The translations under genes were made by a program, and so were the position numbers. A model generated the notes under the pieces. That model worked only from the letters and a program-made list of their open reading frames with translations, did not search any database and was not told where the DNA came from. Shown piece by piece: positions 38,427 to 51,644 of a stretch of DNA of 64,000 bases (its first letter is position 1; each line of letters opens with the position of its first letter). The DNA is from Inia geoffrensis (taxonomy: Eukaryota > Chordata > Mammalia > Artiodactyla > Iniidae), in assembly GCA_036417435.1 (NCBI GenBank), contig JAZAQT010000221.1, positions 124,001-188,000 of the forward strand, read 5' to 3'.

Positions 38427-39493
38427 TGGACCCGTGCAATGGGAACCATGCACCATTACCTCAAAGGGTCTGCATTCCCTCACCAATAGTATCAGCCCCA
38501 AGTGTCCAGCCTTATCTCTCCCACAGCTGTGGATGTAGAGGTGGTAAATCCAAGATTCCTCACAAGCCCTGAAGGACTTATTTAAGAATTTCTCTCTATT
38601 TGACATTCCTTGTGTTTTCTTTATCGAATTTATTTTTATAAGGGGATTTAGCTTATTGACACTGCTGTGTGTATGCTGCTGTACACAAATGATTTTCTTA
38701 TGGAGACGTATAAATGTATGGGTTTTAATTTTCTTCATAGTCAGGTATATTCCTAGGTTTTGAATATGGGGTGTTGAGTCCATTTGGTTGAGCAAGGATT
38801 AGGTCTTGTCTAATATATATTTGGCTTATGGAATGGTATCTGTCCTAATGTCAACCTCTGGTTTTATGCAGCCTCCCCACTCTCCTTTCCCCTTAAGCAA
38901 GCATAAGTTTCTTTTGTAAATGTGAGACTCTGTTGTGTTTTATAATGCAGTTCACACGTAGCCGTGTTTACATTCCCGGTATTAGTTATATCTTATGATG
39001 TTTCTTTTCCTGTGTGACTTATTTCACTTAGAATCATCGTAACTAAATCCACTCATTATGCTGCTACTGGTCTGTTGCCATTGATTTCATTGTTGAGTGA
39101 TATTCCATTGTAGGGATGTACCACAACTTCTATATCCATTTTTCTCTTTCTGGGCTATTAAAGTTGTACCATAGTCAAGGATACCGTACACAGAGCAGCC
39201 CCAAACTTTGGTGTGGCTGTGTCTTTTTCATTTAAATTTTCCGAATCTATAGCAGCATAAGTGGAAGTGCCCTAGGCTCTCTAGCTTGTTTTTTTCTTTT
39301 TTCCAGGAAACGCCATCCACTTCTCCAGAGTGGCTGTTGGCAACTTACATCCCGGCTATCAGCATAACAAGGCTGCCGGTTCTCCATGGACTGTCCTGCC
39401 TCTCGGGATTTTACACTTTTTTCGGACGGCCCTTTGGATCAGTGGGAAGTGAGACTGCCTTGTAGTGCAGATTTCCATTGCAGGCTTGCTTGG
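37758..39493. repeat. Monomer 22, 1,736 bp, type B
   Basis: The left part is a copy of dimer member B (two palindrome mismatches). From 38427 it departs (agattttgga, ctttatcgaatt, attagttata). The BamHI site is lost (aaggataccg near 39179). Counterparts at 44701 and 60318. Confidence 0.95.
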
Positions 39494-41229
39494 TTGGCCA
39501 AAAAGGGCGTATGCGTTTTTTCCTGAATATATTCAGGAAAAAATGCATACGTACTTTTTGGCCAAGTGCATCACTGTCGAACTGCTGTCTCTTTTCCTAC
39601 GCTTTCAGAGCAATTCTTATGTACCCCCTGATATCTGTTTTCTGCAATTCTGCGTCGCGTTCAAGTCCTCTTCACAGACTTCCTTCAATAAATTTTTGGA
39701 TGATATGGGTCATTTGGAACTCTGCAGGATTGTGAATTACAGTGCCAAAAATCTCCTTTTCTCAACTCGCTTTCTTGTGAGCTGACCGAAAACCCGAAGA
39801 ATTGCTTCAGGCCCTAATCTTGTTCCGGCATGGCACGCTGAGCCTTTGGTGAATTCTTCTTTCTGTAGGGAAATTAGAGTTCAATGTGCCCGTCCAAACA
39901 CATCGAGTTAGCCGCTCATTCGTTCTCCTTATTCCTGTTCATCTTCCACGGAAATTGCAAACTGTGCCAAACAAGAGGTCAAAGGCACTGACTCTCCAAG
40001 TGGGGAGAATGTTAATATTTCATCTGGAACGGCGAACTCAAGTACCAGGGGGCTACAATGGCGATGAGTTTTAGAAATTTTGCCTGATCACTTCGTGGAC
40101 CATATTCTGGGATTTCCATGCGTATTTTACCTGAAGGATAAATCCCTTAAACGTTTATATTTGGGACCCGTGCAATGGGAACCATGCACCATTACCTCAA
40201 AGGGTCTGCATTCCCTCACCAATAGTATCAGCCCCGAGTGTCCAGCCTTATCTCTCCCCCAGCTGTGGATGTAGAGGTGGTAAATCCAAGATTCCTCACA
40301 AGCCCTGAAGGACTTACTTAAGTATTTCTCTCTATTTGACAGTCCTTGTGTTTTCTTATTCAAATTTATTTTTATAAGGGGATTTAGGTTATTGACACTG
40401 CTGTGTGTATGCTGCTGTACACAAATGATTTTCTTATGGAGACGTATAAATGTATGGGTTTTAATTTTCTTCATAGTCAGGTATATTCCTAGGTTTTGAA
40501 TATGGGGTGTTGAGTCCATTTGGTTGAGCAATGAGTAGGTCTTGTCTAATATATATTTGGCTTATGGAGTGGTATCTGTCCTAATGTCAACCTCTGGTTT
40601 TATGCAGCCTCCCCACTCTCCTTTCCCCTTAAGCAAGCATAAGTTTCTTTTGTAAATGTGAGACTCTGTTGTGTTTTGTAATGCAGTTCACACGTAGCCG
40701 TGTTTACATTCCCGGTATCAGTGATATTTTATGATGTTTCTTTTTCTGTGTGACTTATTTCACTTAGAATCATCATAACTAAATCCTCTCATTAGGCTGC
40801 TACTGGTGTGTTGCCATTGATTTCATTGTTGAGTGATATTCCATTGTAGGGATGTACCACAACTTCTATATCCATTTTTCTCTTTCTGGGCTATTAAAGT
40901 TGTACCATAGTCAAGGATCCCGTACACAGAGCAGCCCCAAACTTTGGTGTGGCTGTGTCTTTTTCATTTAAATTTTCCGAATCTATAGCACCATAAGTGG
41001 AAGTGCCCTAGGCTCACTAGCTTGTTTTTCTCTTTGTTCCAGGAAACACCATCCACTTCTCCAGAGTGGCTGTTGGCAGTTTACATCCCGCCCATCAGCA
41101 TAACAAGGCTGCCGGTTCTCCATGGCCTGTCCTGCCTCTCTGGATTTTACACTTTTTTCGGACGGCCCTTTGGATCGGTGGGAAGTGAGACTTCCTTGTA
41201 GTGCGGATTTCCATTGCAGGCTTGCTTGG
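39494..41229. repeat. Monomer 23, 1,736 bp, type B
   Basis: It has the most degraded palindrome of the set, with three mismatches (aaaatgcatacgtacttt), shared with 46437 and 62054. The tag reads ctcaag, a private loss of XhoI. aacgtttatattt near 40150 is specific to this lineage. Confidence 0.95.
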
Positions 41230-42965
41230 TTGGCCAAAAAGGGCGTATGCGTTTTTTCCTGAATATATTCAGGAAAAAACGCATACGCCCTTTTTGGCCA
41301 AGTGCATCACTGTCGAACTGCTGCCTCTTTTCCTACGCTTTCAGAGCAATTCTTATGTACCCCCTGATATCTCTTTTCTGCAATTCTGCGTCGCGTTCAA
41401 GTCCTCTTCACAGCCTTCCTTCAATAAATTTTTGGATGATAGGGGTCATTTGGAACTCTGCAGGACTGTGAGTTACAGTGCCAAAAATCTCCTTTTCTCA
41501 ACTCGCTTTCTTGTGAGCTGACCGAAAACCCGAAGAATTGCTTCAGGCCCTAAACTTGTTCCGGCATGGCACGCTGAGCCTTTGGTGAATTCTTCTTCCT
41601 GTAGGGAAATTAGAGTTCAATGTGCCCGTCCAAACACATCGAGTTAGCCGCTCATTCGTTCTCCTTATTCCTGTTCATCTTCCACGGAAATTGCAAACTG
41701 TGCCAAACAAGAGGTCAAAGGCACTGACTCTCCAAGTGCGGAGAATGTTAATATTGCATCTGGAACGGCGAACTCGAGTACCAGGGGGCTACAATGGCGA
41801 TGAGTTTTATAAATTTTGCCTGATCACTTCGTGGACCATATTCTGGGATTTCCATGCGTATTTTAGCTGAAGGATAAATCCCTTAAACGTGGAGATTTGG
41901 GACCCGTGCAATGGGAACCATGCACCATTACCTCAAAGGGTCTGCATTCCCTCACCAATAGTATCAGCCCCAAGTGTCCAGCCTTATCTCTCCCCCAGCT
42001 GTGGATGTAGAGGTGGTAAATCCAAGATTCCTCACTAGCCCTGAAGGACTTATTTAAGAATTTCTCTCTATTTGACAGTCCTTGTGTTTTCTTTTTCAAA
42101 TTTATTTTTATAAGGGGATTTAGGTTATTGACACTGCTGTGTGTATGCTGCTGTACACAAATGATTTTCTTATGGAGACGTATAAATGTATGGGTTTTAA
42201 TTTTCTTCATAGTCAGGTATATTCCTAGGTTTTGAATACGGGGTGTTGAGTCCATTTGGTTGAGCAAGGAGTAGGTCTTGTCTAATATATATTTGGCTTA
42301 TGGAATGGTATCTGTCCTAATGTCAACCTCTGGTTTTATGCAGCCTCCCCACTCTCCTTTCCCCTTAAGCAAGCATAAGTTTCTTTTGTAAATGTGAGAC
42401 TCTGTTGTGTTTTGTAAAGCAGTTCACACGTAGCCGTGTTTACATTCCCGGTATTAGTGATATCTTATGATGTTTCTTTTTCTGTGTGACTTATTTCACT
42501 TAGAATCATCATAACTAAATCCTCACATTATGCTGCTACTGGTCTGTTGCCATTGATTTCATTGTTGAGTGATATTCCATTGTAGGGATGTACCACAACT
42601 TCTATATCCATTTTTCTCTTTCTGGGCTATTAAAGTTGTACCATAGTCAAGGATCCCCTACACAGAGCAGCCCCAAACTTTGGTGTGGCTGTGTCTTTTT
42701 CATTTAAATTTTCCGAATCTATAGCACCATAAGTGGAAGTGCCCTAGGCTCTCTAGCTTGGTTTTTTCTTTGTTCCAGGAAACACCATGCACTTCTCCAG
42801 AGTGGCTGTTGGCAGTTTACATCCAGTCCATCAGCATAACAAGGCTGCCGGTTCTCCATGGCCTGTCCTGCCTCTCTGGATTTTACACATTTTTCGGACG
42901 GCCCTTTGGATCGGTGGGAAGTGAGACTTCCTTGTAGTGCGGATTTCCATTGCAGGGTTGCTTGG
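41230..42965. repeat. Monomer 24, 1,736 bp, type B
   Basis: Perfect palindrome. gatatctcttttctg and gagttttataaatt mark it. Counterparts at 48173 and 63790; a more distant relative starts at 53378. Confidence 0.95.
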
Positions 42966-44700
42966 TTGGCCAAAAAGGGCGTATGCGTTTTTTCCTGAAT
43001 ATATTCAGGAAAAAACGCATACGCCCTTTTTGGCCAAGTGCATCACTGTCGAACTGCTGCCTCTTTTCCTACGCTTTCAGAGCAATTCTTATCTACCCCC
43101 TGATATCTGTTTTCTGCAATTCTGCGTCTCGTTCAAGTCCTCTTCTCAGCCTTCCTTCAATAAATTTTTGGATGATAGGGGTCATTTGGAACTCTGCAGG
43201 ATTGTGAGTTACAGTGCCAAAAATCTCCTTTTCTCAACTCGCTTTCTTGTGAGCTGACCGCAAACCCGAAGAATTGCTTCAGGCCCTAATCTCGTTCCGG
43301 CATGGCACGCTGAGCCATTGGTGAATTCTTCTTCCTGTAGGGAAATCAGAGTTCAATGTGCCCGTCCAAACACATCGAGTTAGCCGCTCATTCGTTCTCC
43401 TTATTCCTGTTCATCTTCCACAGAAATTGCAAACTGTGCCAAACAAGAGGTCAAAGGCACTGACTCTCCAAGTGGGGAGAATGTTAATATCACATCTGGA
43501 ACGGCGAACTCTAGTACCAGGGGGCGAAAATGGCGATGAGTTTTAAAATTTTGCCTGGTCACTTCGTGGACCATATTCTGGGTTTTCCATGCATATTTTA
43601 GCTGAAGGATAAATCCCTTAAACGTGGAGATTTGGGACCCGTGCAATGGGAACCATGCATCATTACCTCAAAGGGTCGGCATTCCCTCACCAATAGTATC
43701 AGCCCCGAGTGTCCAGCCTTATCTCTCCCACAGCTGTGGATGTAGAGGTGGTAAATCCAAGATTCCTCACAAGCCCTGAAGGACTTATTTAAGAATTTCT
43801 CTCTATTTGACATTCCTTGTGTTTTCTTTTTCAAATTTATTTTTATAAGGGGATTTAGCTTATTTACACTGCTGTGTGTATGCTGCTGTACACAAATGAT
43901 TTTCTTATGGAGACGTATAAATGTATGGGTTTTAATTTTCTTCATACTCAGGTATATTCCTGAGTTTTGAATACGGGGTGTAGAGTCCATTTGGTTGAGC
44001 AAGGAGTAGGTCTTGTCTAATATATATTTGGCTTATGGAATGGTATCTGTCCTAATGTCAACCTCTGGTTTTATGCAGCTTCCCCACTCTCCTTTCCCCT
44101 TAAGCAAGCATAAGTTTCTTTTGTAAATGTGAGACTCTGTTGTGTTTTGTAATGCAGTTCTCACGTAGCCGTGTTTACAGTCCCGGTATTAGTGATATCT
44201 TATGATGTTTCTTTTTCTGTGTGACTTATTTCACTTAGAATCTTCATAACTAAATCCTCTCATTATGCTGCTACTGGTGTGTTGCCATTGATTTCATTGT
44301 TGAGTGATATTCCATTGTAGGGATGTACCACAACTTCTATATCCATTTTTCTCTTTCTGGGCTATTAAAGTTGTACCATAGTCAAGGATCCCGTACACAG
44401 AGCAGCCCCAAACTTTGGTGTGGCTGTGTCTTTTTCATTTAAATTTTCCGAATCTATAGCACCATAAGTGGAAGTGCCCTAGGCTCTCTAGCTTGGTTTT
44501 TCCTTTGTTCCAGGAAACACCATGCACTTCTCCAGAGTGGCTGTTGGCAGTTTACATCCTGCCCATCAGCATAACAAGGCTGCCGGTTCTCCATGGCCTG
44601 TCCTGCCTCTCTGGATTTTACACTTTTTTCGGACGGCCCTTTGGATCGGTGGGAAGTGAGACTTCCTTGTAGTGCGGATTTCCATTGCAGGCTTGCTTGG
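42966..44700. repeat. Monomer 25, 1,735 bp, type A, junction hybrid of the four-monomer unit
   Basis: Perfect palindrome. The left part resembles 49909 onward (ctgcgtctcg, gccattgg, gagttagcc) and the right part resembles monomer 21. The switch lies between about 43381 and 43568. cacatctgg near 43491 is private. Confidence 0.93.
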
Positions 44701-46436
44701 TTGGCCAAAAAGGGCGTATGCGTTTTTTCCTGAATATATTCAGGAAAAAAAGCATACGCCCTTTTTGACCAAGTGCATCACTGTCGAACTGCTGCCTCTT
44801 TTCCTACTCTTTCAGAGCAATTCTTATCTACCCCCTGATATCTGTTTTCTGCAATTCTGCGTCGCGTTCAAGTCCTCTTCACAGCCTTCCTTCAATAAAT
44901 TTTTGGATGATAGGGGTCATTTGGAACTCTGCAGGATTGTGAGTTACAGTGCCAAAAATCTCCTTTTCTCAACTCGCTTTCTTGTGAGCTGACCGCAAAC
45001 CCGAAGAATTGCTTCAGGCCCTAATCTCATTCCGGCATGGCACACTGAGCCTTTGGTGAATTCTTCTTCCTGTAGGGAAATCAGAGTTCAATGTGCCCGT
45101 CCAAACACATCGAGTCAGCCGCTCATTCGTTCTCCTTATTCCTGTTCATCTTCCACAGAAATTGCAAACTTTGCCAAAGAAGAGGTCAAAGGCACTGACT
45201 CTCCAAGTGGGGAGAATGTTAATATTGCATCTGGAACGGCGAACTCGAGTACCAGGGGGCTACAATGGCGATGAGTTTTAGAAATTTTGCCTGATCACTT
45301 CGTGGACCATATTCTGGGATTTCCATGCGTATTTTAGCTGAAGGATAAATCCCTTAAACGTGGAGATTTTGGACCCGTGCAATGGGAACCATGCACCATT
45401 ACCTCAAAGGGTCTGCATTCCCTCACCAATAGTATCAGCCCCAAGTGTCCAGCCTTATCTCTCCCACAGCTGTGGATGTAGAGGTGGTAAATCCAAGATT
45501 CCTCACAAGCCCTGAAGGACTTATTTAAGAATTTCTCTCTATTTGACATTCCTTGTGTTTTCTTTATCGAATTTATTTTTATAAGGGGATTTAGCTTATT
45601 GACACTGCTGTGTGTATGCTGCTGTACACAAATGATTTTCTTATGGAGACGTATAAATGTATGGGTTTTAATTTTCTTCATAGTCAGGTATATTCCTAGG
45701 TTTTGAATATGGGGTGTTGAGTCCATTTGGTTGAGCAAGGATTAGGTCTTGTCTAATATATATTTGGCTTATGGAATGGTATCTGTCCTAATGTCAACCT
45801 CTGGTTTTATGCAGCCTCCCCACTCTCCTTTCCCCTTAAGCAAGCATAAGTTTCTTTTGTAAATGTGAGACTCTGTTGTGTTTTGTAATGCAGTTCACAC
45901 GTAGCCGTGTTTACATTCCCGGTACTAGTGATATCTTATGATGTTTCTTTTTCTGTGTGACTTATTTCACTTAGAATCATCGTAACTAAATCCACTCATT
46001 ATGCTGCTACTGGTCTGTTGCCATTGATTTCATTGTTGAGTGATATTCCATTGTAGGGATGTACCACAACTTCTATATCCATTTTTCTCTTTCTGGGCTA
46101 TTAAAGTTGTACCATAGTCAAGGATACCGTACACAGAGCAGCCCCAAACTTTGGTGTGGCTGTGTCTTTTTCATTTAAATTTTCCGAATCTATAGCAGCA
46201 TAAGTGGAAGTGCCCTAGGCTCTCTAGCTTGTTTTTTTCTTTTTTCCAGGAAACGCCATCCACTTCTCCAGAGTGGCTGTTGGCAACTTACATCCCGGCT
46301 ATCAGCATAACAAGGCTGCCGGTTCTCCATGGACTGTCCTGCCTCTCGGGATTTTACACTTTTTTCGGACGGCCCTTTGGATCAGTGGGAAGTGAGACTG
46401 CCTTGTAGTGCAGATTTCCATTGCAGGCTTGCTTGG
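44701..46436. repeat. Monomer 26, 1,736 bp, type B
   Basis: Copy of monomer 22 (offset 6,943), with two palindrome mismatches. A cluster of four changes in 45885-45952 returns most bases to the array majority. Confidence 0.95.
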
Positions 46437-48172
46437 TTGGCCAAAAAGGGCGTATGCGTTTTTTCCTGAATATATTCAGGAAAAAATGCATACGTACTTT
46501 TTGGCCAAGTGCATCACTGTCGAACTGCTGTCTCTTTTCCTACGCTTTCAGAGCAATTCTTATGTACCCCCTGATATCTGTTTTCTGCAATTCTGCGTCG
46601 CGTTCAAGTCCTCTTCACAGACTTCCTTCAATAAATTTTTGGATGATATGGGTCATTTGGAACTCTGCAGGATTGTGAATTACAGTGCCAAAAATCTCCT
46701 TTTCTCAACTCGCTTTCTTGTGAGCTGACCGAAAACCCGAAGAATTGCTTCAGGCCCTAATCTTGTTCCGGCATGGCACGCTGAGCCTTTGGTGAATTCT
46801 TCTTTCTGTAGGGAAATTAGAGTTCAATGTGCCCGTCCAAACACATCGAGTTAGCCGCTCATTCGTTCTCCTTATTCCTGTTCATCTTCCACGGAAATTG
46901 CAAACTGTGCCAAACAAGAGGTCAAAGGCACTGACTCTCCAAGTGGGGAGAATGTTAATATTTCATCTGGAACGGCGAACTCGAGTACCAGGGGGCTACA
47001 ATGGCGATGAGTTTTAGAAATTTTGCCTGATCACTTCGTGGACCATATTCTGGGATTTCCATGCGTATTTTACCTGAAGGATAAATCCCTTAAACGTTTA
47101 TATTTGGGACCCGTGCAATGGGAACCATGCACCATTACCTCAAAGGGTCTGCATTCCCTCACCAATAGTATCAGCCCCGAGTGTCCAGCCTTATCTCTCC
47201 CCCAGCTGTGGATGTAGAGGTGGTAAATCCAAGATTCCTCACAAGCCCTGAAGGACTTACTTAAGTATTTCTCTCTATTTGACAGTCCTTGTGTTTTCTT
47301 ATTCAAATTTATTTTTATAAGGGGATTTAGGTTATTGACACTGCTGTGTGTATGCTGCTGTACACAAATGATTTTCTTATGGAGACGTATAAATGTATGG
47401 GTTTTAATTTTCTTCATAGTCAGGTATATTACTAGGTTTTGAATATGGGGTGTTGAGTCCATTTGGTTGAGCAATGAGTAGGTCTTGTCTAATATATATT
47501 TGGCTTATGGAGTGGTATCTGTCCTAATGTCAACCTCTGGTTTTATGCAGCCTCCCCACTCTCCTTTCCCCTTAAGCAAGCATAAGTTTCTTTTGTAAAT
47601 GTGAGACTCTGTTGTGTTTTGTAATGCAGTTCACACGTAGCCGTGTTTACATTCCCGGTATCAGTGATATTTTATGATGTTTCTTTTTCTGTGTGACTTA
47701 TTTCACTTAGAATCATCATAACTAAATCCTCTCATTAGGCTGCTACTGGTGTGTTGCCATTGATTTCATTGTTGAGTGATATTCCATTGTAGGGATGTAC
47801 CACAACTTCTATATCCATTTTTCTCTTTCTGGGCTATTAAAGTTGTACCATAGTCAAGGATCCCGTACACAGAGCAGCCCCAAACTTTGGTGTGGCTGTG
47901 TCTTTTTCATTTAAATTTTCCGAATCTATAGCACCATAAGTGGAAGTGCCCTAGGCTCTCTAGCTTGTTTTTCTCTTTGTTCCAGGAAACACCATCCACT
48001 TCTCCAGAGTGGCTGTTGGCAGTTTACATCCCGCCCATCAGCATAACAAGGCTGCCGGTTCTCCATGGCCTGTCCTGCCTCTCTGGATTTTACACTTTTT
48101 TCGGACGGCCCTTTGGATCGGTGGGAAGTGAGACTTCCTTGTAGTGCGGATTTCCATTGCAGGCTTGCTTGG
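46437..48172. repeat. Monomer 27, 1,736 bp, type B
   Basis: Copy of monomer 23, with three palindrome mismatches; CTCGAG is intact here. A private tattactagg occurs near 47430. Confidence 0.95.
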
Positions 48173-49908
48173 TTGGCCAAAAAGGGCGTATGCGTTTTTT
48201 CCTGAATATATTCAGGAAAAAACGCATACGCCCTTTTTGGCCAAGTGCATCACTGTCGAACTGCTGCCTCTTTTCCTACGCTTTCAGAGCAATTCTTATG
48301 TACCCCCTGATATCTCTTTTCTGCAATTCTGCGTCGCGTTCAAGTCCTCTTCACAGCCTTCCTTCAATAAATTTTTGGATGATAGGGGTCATTTGGAACT
48401 CTGCAGGACTGTGAGTTACAGTGCCAAAAATCTCCTTCTCTCAACTCGCTTTCTTGTGAGCTGACCGAAAACCCGAAGAATTGCTTCAGGCCCTAAACTT
48501 GTTCCGGCATGGCACGCTGAGCCTTTGGTGAATTCTTCTTCCTGTAGGGAAATTAGAGTTCAATGTGCCCGTCCAAACACATCGAGTTAGCCGCTCATTC
48601 GTTCTCCTTATTCCTGTTCATCTTCCACGGAAATTGCAAACTGTGCCAAACAAGAGGTCAAAGGCACTGACTCTCCAAGTGCGGAGAATGTTAATATTGC
48701 ATCTGGAACGGCGAACTCGAGTACCAGGGGGCTACAATGGCGATGAGTTTTATAAATTTTGCCTGATCACTTCGTGGACCATATTCTGGGATTTCCATGC
48801 GTATTTTAGCTGAAGGATAAATCCCTTAAACGTGGAGATTTGGGACCCGTGCAATGGGAACCATGCACCATTACCTCAAAGGGTCTGCATTCCCTCACCA
48901 ATAGTATCAGCCCCAAGTGTCCAGCCTTATCTCTCTCCCAGCTGTGGATGTAGAGGTGGTAAATCCAAGATTCCTCACTAGCCCTGAAGGACTTATTTAA
49001 GAATTTCTCTCTATTTGACAGTCCTTGTGTTTTCTTTTTCAAATTTATTTTTATAAGGGGATTTAGGTTATTGACACTGCTGTGTGTATGCTGCTGTACA
49101 CAAATGATTTTCTTATGGAGACGTATAAATGTATGGGTTTTAATTTTCTTCATAGTCAGGTATATTCCTAGGTTTTGAATACGGGGTGTTGAGTCCATTT
49201 GGTTGAGCAAGGAGTAGGTCTTGTCTAATATATATTTGGCTTATGGAATGGTATCTGTCCTAATGTCAACCTCTGGTTTTATGCAGCCTCCCCACTCTCC
49301 TTTCCCCTTAAGCAAGCATAAGTTTCTTTTGTAAATGTGAGACTCTGTTGTGTTTTGTAAAGCAGTTCACACGTAGCCGTGTTTACATTCCCGGTATTAG
49401 TGATATCTTATGATGTTTCTTTTTCTGTGTGACTTATTTCACTTAGAATCATCATAACTAAATCCTCACATTATGCTGCTACTGGTCTGTTGCCATTGAT
49501 TTCATTGTTGAGTGATATTCCATTGTAGGGATGTACCACAACTTCTATATCCATTTTTCTCTTTCTGGGCTATTAAAGTTGTACCATAGTCAAGGATCCC
49601 CTACACAGAGCAGCCCCAAACTTTGGTGTGGCTGTGTCTTTTTCATTTAAATTTTCCGAATCTATAGCACCATAAGTGGAAGTGCCCTAGGCTCTCTAGC
49701 TTGGTTTTTTCTTTGTTCCAGGAAACACCATCCACTTCTCCAGAGTGGCTGTTGGCAATTTACATCCCGCCCATCAGCATAACAAGGCTGCCGGTTCTCC
49801 ACGGCCTGTCCTGCCTCTCTGGATTTTACACATTTTTCGGACGGCCCTTTGGATCGGTGGGAAGTGAGACTTCCTTGTAGTGCGGATTTCCATTGCAGGG
49901 TTGCTTGG
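48173..49908. repeat. Monomer 28, 1,736 bp, type B
   Basis: Copy of monomer 24, with ccttctctc near 48437, ctctctccc near 48935, and a clustered patch of five changes at 49732-49802 that looks like a conversion tract. Confidence 0.95.
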
Positions 49909-51644
49909 TTGGCCAAAAAGGGCGTATGCGTTTTTTCCTGAATATATTCAGGAAAAAACGCATACGCCCTTTTTGGCCAAGTGCATCACTGTCGAACTGC
50001 TGCCTCTTTTCCTACGCTTTCAGAGCAATTCTTATCTACCCCCTGATATCTGTTTTCTGCAATTCTGCGTCTCGTTCAAGTCCTCTTCTCAGCCTTCCTT
50101 CAATAAATTTTTGGATGATAGGGGTCATTTGGAACTCTGCAGGATTGTGAGTTACAGTGCCAAAAATCTCCTTTTCTCAACTCGCTTTCTTGTGAGCTGA
50201 CCGCAAACCCGAAGAATTGCTTCAGGCCCTAATCTCGTTCCGGCATGGCACGCTGAGCCATTGGTGAATTCTTCTTCCTGTAGGGAAATCAGAGTTCAAT
50301 GTGCCCGTCCAAACACATCGAGTTAGCCGCTCATTCGTTCTCCTTATTCCTGTTCATCTTCCACGGAAATTGCAAACTGTGCCAAACAAGAGGTCAAAGG
50401 CACTGACTCTCCAAGTGGGGAGAATATTAATATTGCATCTGGAACGGCGAACTCGAGTACCAGGGGGCTACAATGGCGATGAGTTTTAGAAATTTTGCCT
50501 GATCACTTCGTGGACCATATTCTGGGATTTCCATGCGTATTTTAGCTGAAGGATAAATCCCTTAAACGTGGAGATTAGGGACCCGTGCAATGGGAACCAT
50601 GCACCATTACCTCAATGGGTCTGCATTCCCTCACCAATAGTATCAGCCCCAAGTGTCCAGCCTTATCTCTCCCCCAGCTGTGGATGTAGAGGTGGTAAAT
50701 CCAAGATTCCTCACAAGCCCTGAAGGACTTATTTAAGTATTTCTCTCTATTTGACAGTCCTTGTGTTTTCTTATTCAAATTTATTTTTATAAGGGTATTT
50801 AGCTTATTGACACTGCTGTGTGTATGCTGCTGTACACAAATGATTTTCTTATGGAGACCTATAAATGTATGGGTTTTAATTTTCTTCATAGTCAGGTATA
50901 TTCCTAGGTTTTGAATATGGGGTGTTGAGTCCATTTGGTTGAGCAATGAGTAGGTCTTGTCTAATATATATTTGGCTTATGGAGTGGTATCTGTCCTAAT
51001 GTCAACCTCTGGTTTTATGCAGCCTCCCCACTCTCCTTTCCCCTTAAGCAAGCATAAATTTCTTTTGTAAATTTAAGACTCTGTTGTGTTTTGTAATGCA
51101 GTTCACACGTAGCCGTGTTTATATTCCCGGTATCAGTGATATTTTATGATGTTTCTTTTTCTGTGTGACTTATTTCACTTAGAATCATCATAACTAAATC
51201 CTCTCATTATGCTGCTACTGGTCTGTTGCCATTGATTTCATTGTTGAGTGATATTCCATTGTAGGGATGTACCACAACTTCTATATCCATTTTTCTCTTT
51301 CTGGGCTATTAAAGTTGTACCATAGTCAAGGATCCCGTACACAGAGCAGCCCCAAACTTTGGTGTGGCTGTGTCTTTTTCATTTAAATTTTCCGAATCTA
51401 TAGCACCATAAGTGGAAGTGCCCTAGGCTCTCTAGCTTGGTTTTCTCTTTGTTCCAGGAAACACCATCCACTTCTCCAGAGTGGCTGTTGGCAGTTTACA
51501 TCCCGCCCATCAGCATAACAAGGCTGCCGGTTCTCCATGGCCTGTCCTGCCTCTCTGGATTTTACACTTTTTTCGGACGGCCCTTTGGATCGGTCGGAAG
51601 TGAGACTTCCTTGTAGTGCGGATTTCCATTGCAGGCTTGCTTGG
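49909..51644. repeat. Monomer 29, 1,736 bp, type B
   Basis: Perfect palindrome. The left 455 bases match monomer 25 (offset 6,943); from 50365 it is a different type B sequence. Private forms include gagattaggg (near 50575), aagggtattt and aatttaagact. Confidence 0.95.

Larger units (their letters stand above)
36626..43568. repeat. Four-monomer higher-order repeat, copy 1 (6,943 bp)
   Basis: Matches 43569-50364 at a constant offset of 6,943 bases. The left edge follows the mismatch at 36625 (a) against 43568 (g). Its left end overlaps the last A-B dimer, so the four-monomer unit appears to have been built by adding type B monomers to a dimer end. Type order across the unit is B, B, B, A. Confidence 0.9.
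43569..50364. repeat. Four-monomer higher-order repeat, copy 2 (~3.9 monomers)
   Basis: Offset 6,943 from copy 1; identity ends at 50365 (g) against 43422 (a). It differs from copy 1 by scattered single bases and by two clustered patches, at 45885-45952 and 49732-49802. It is therefore somewhat more diverged from its partner than the six-monomer pair. Confidence 0.9.
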
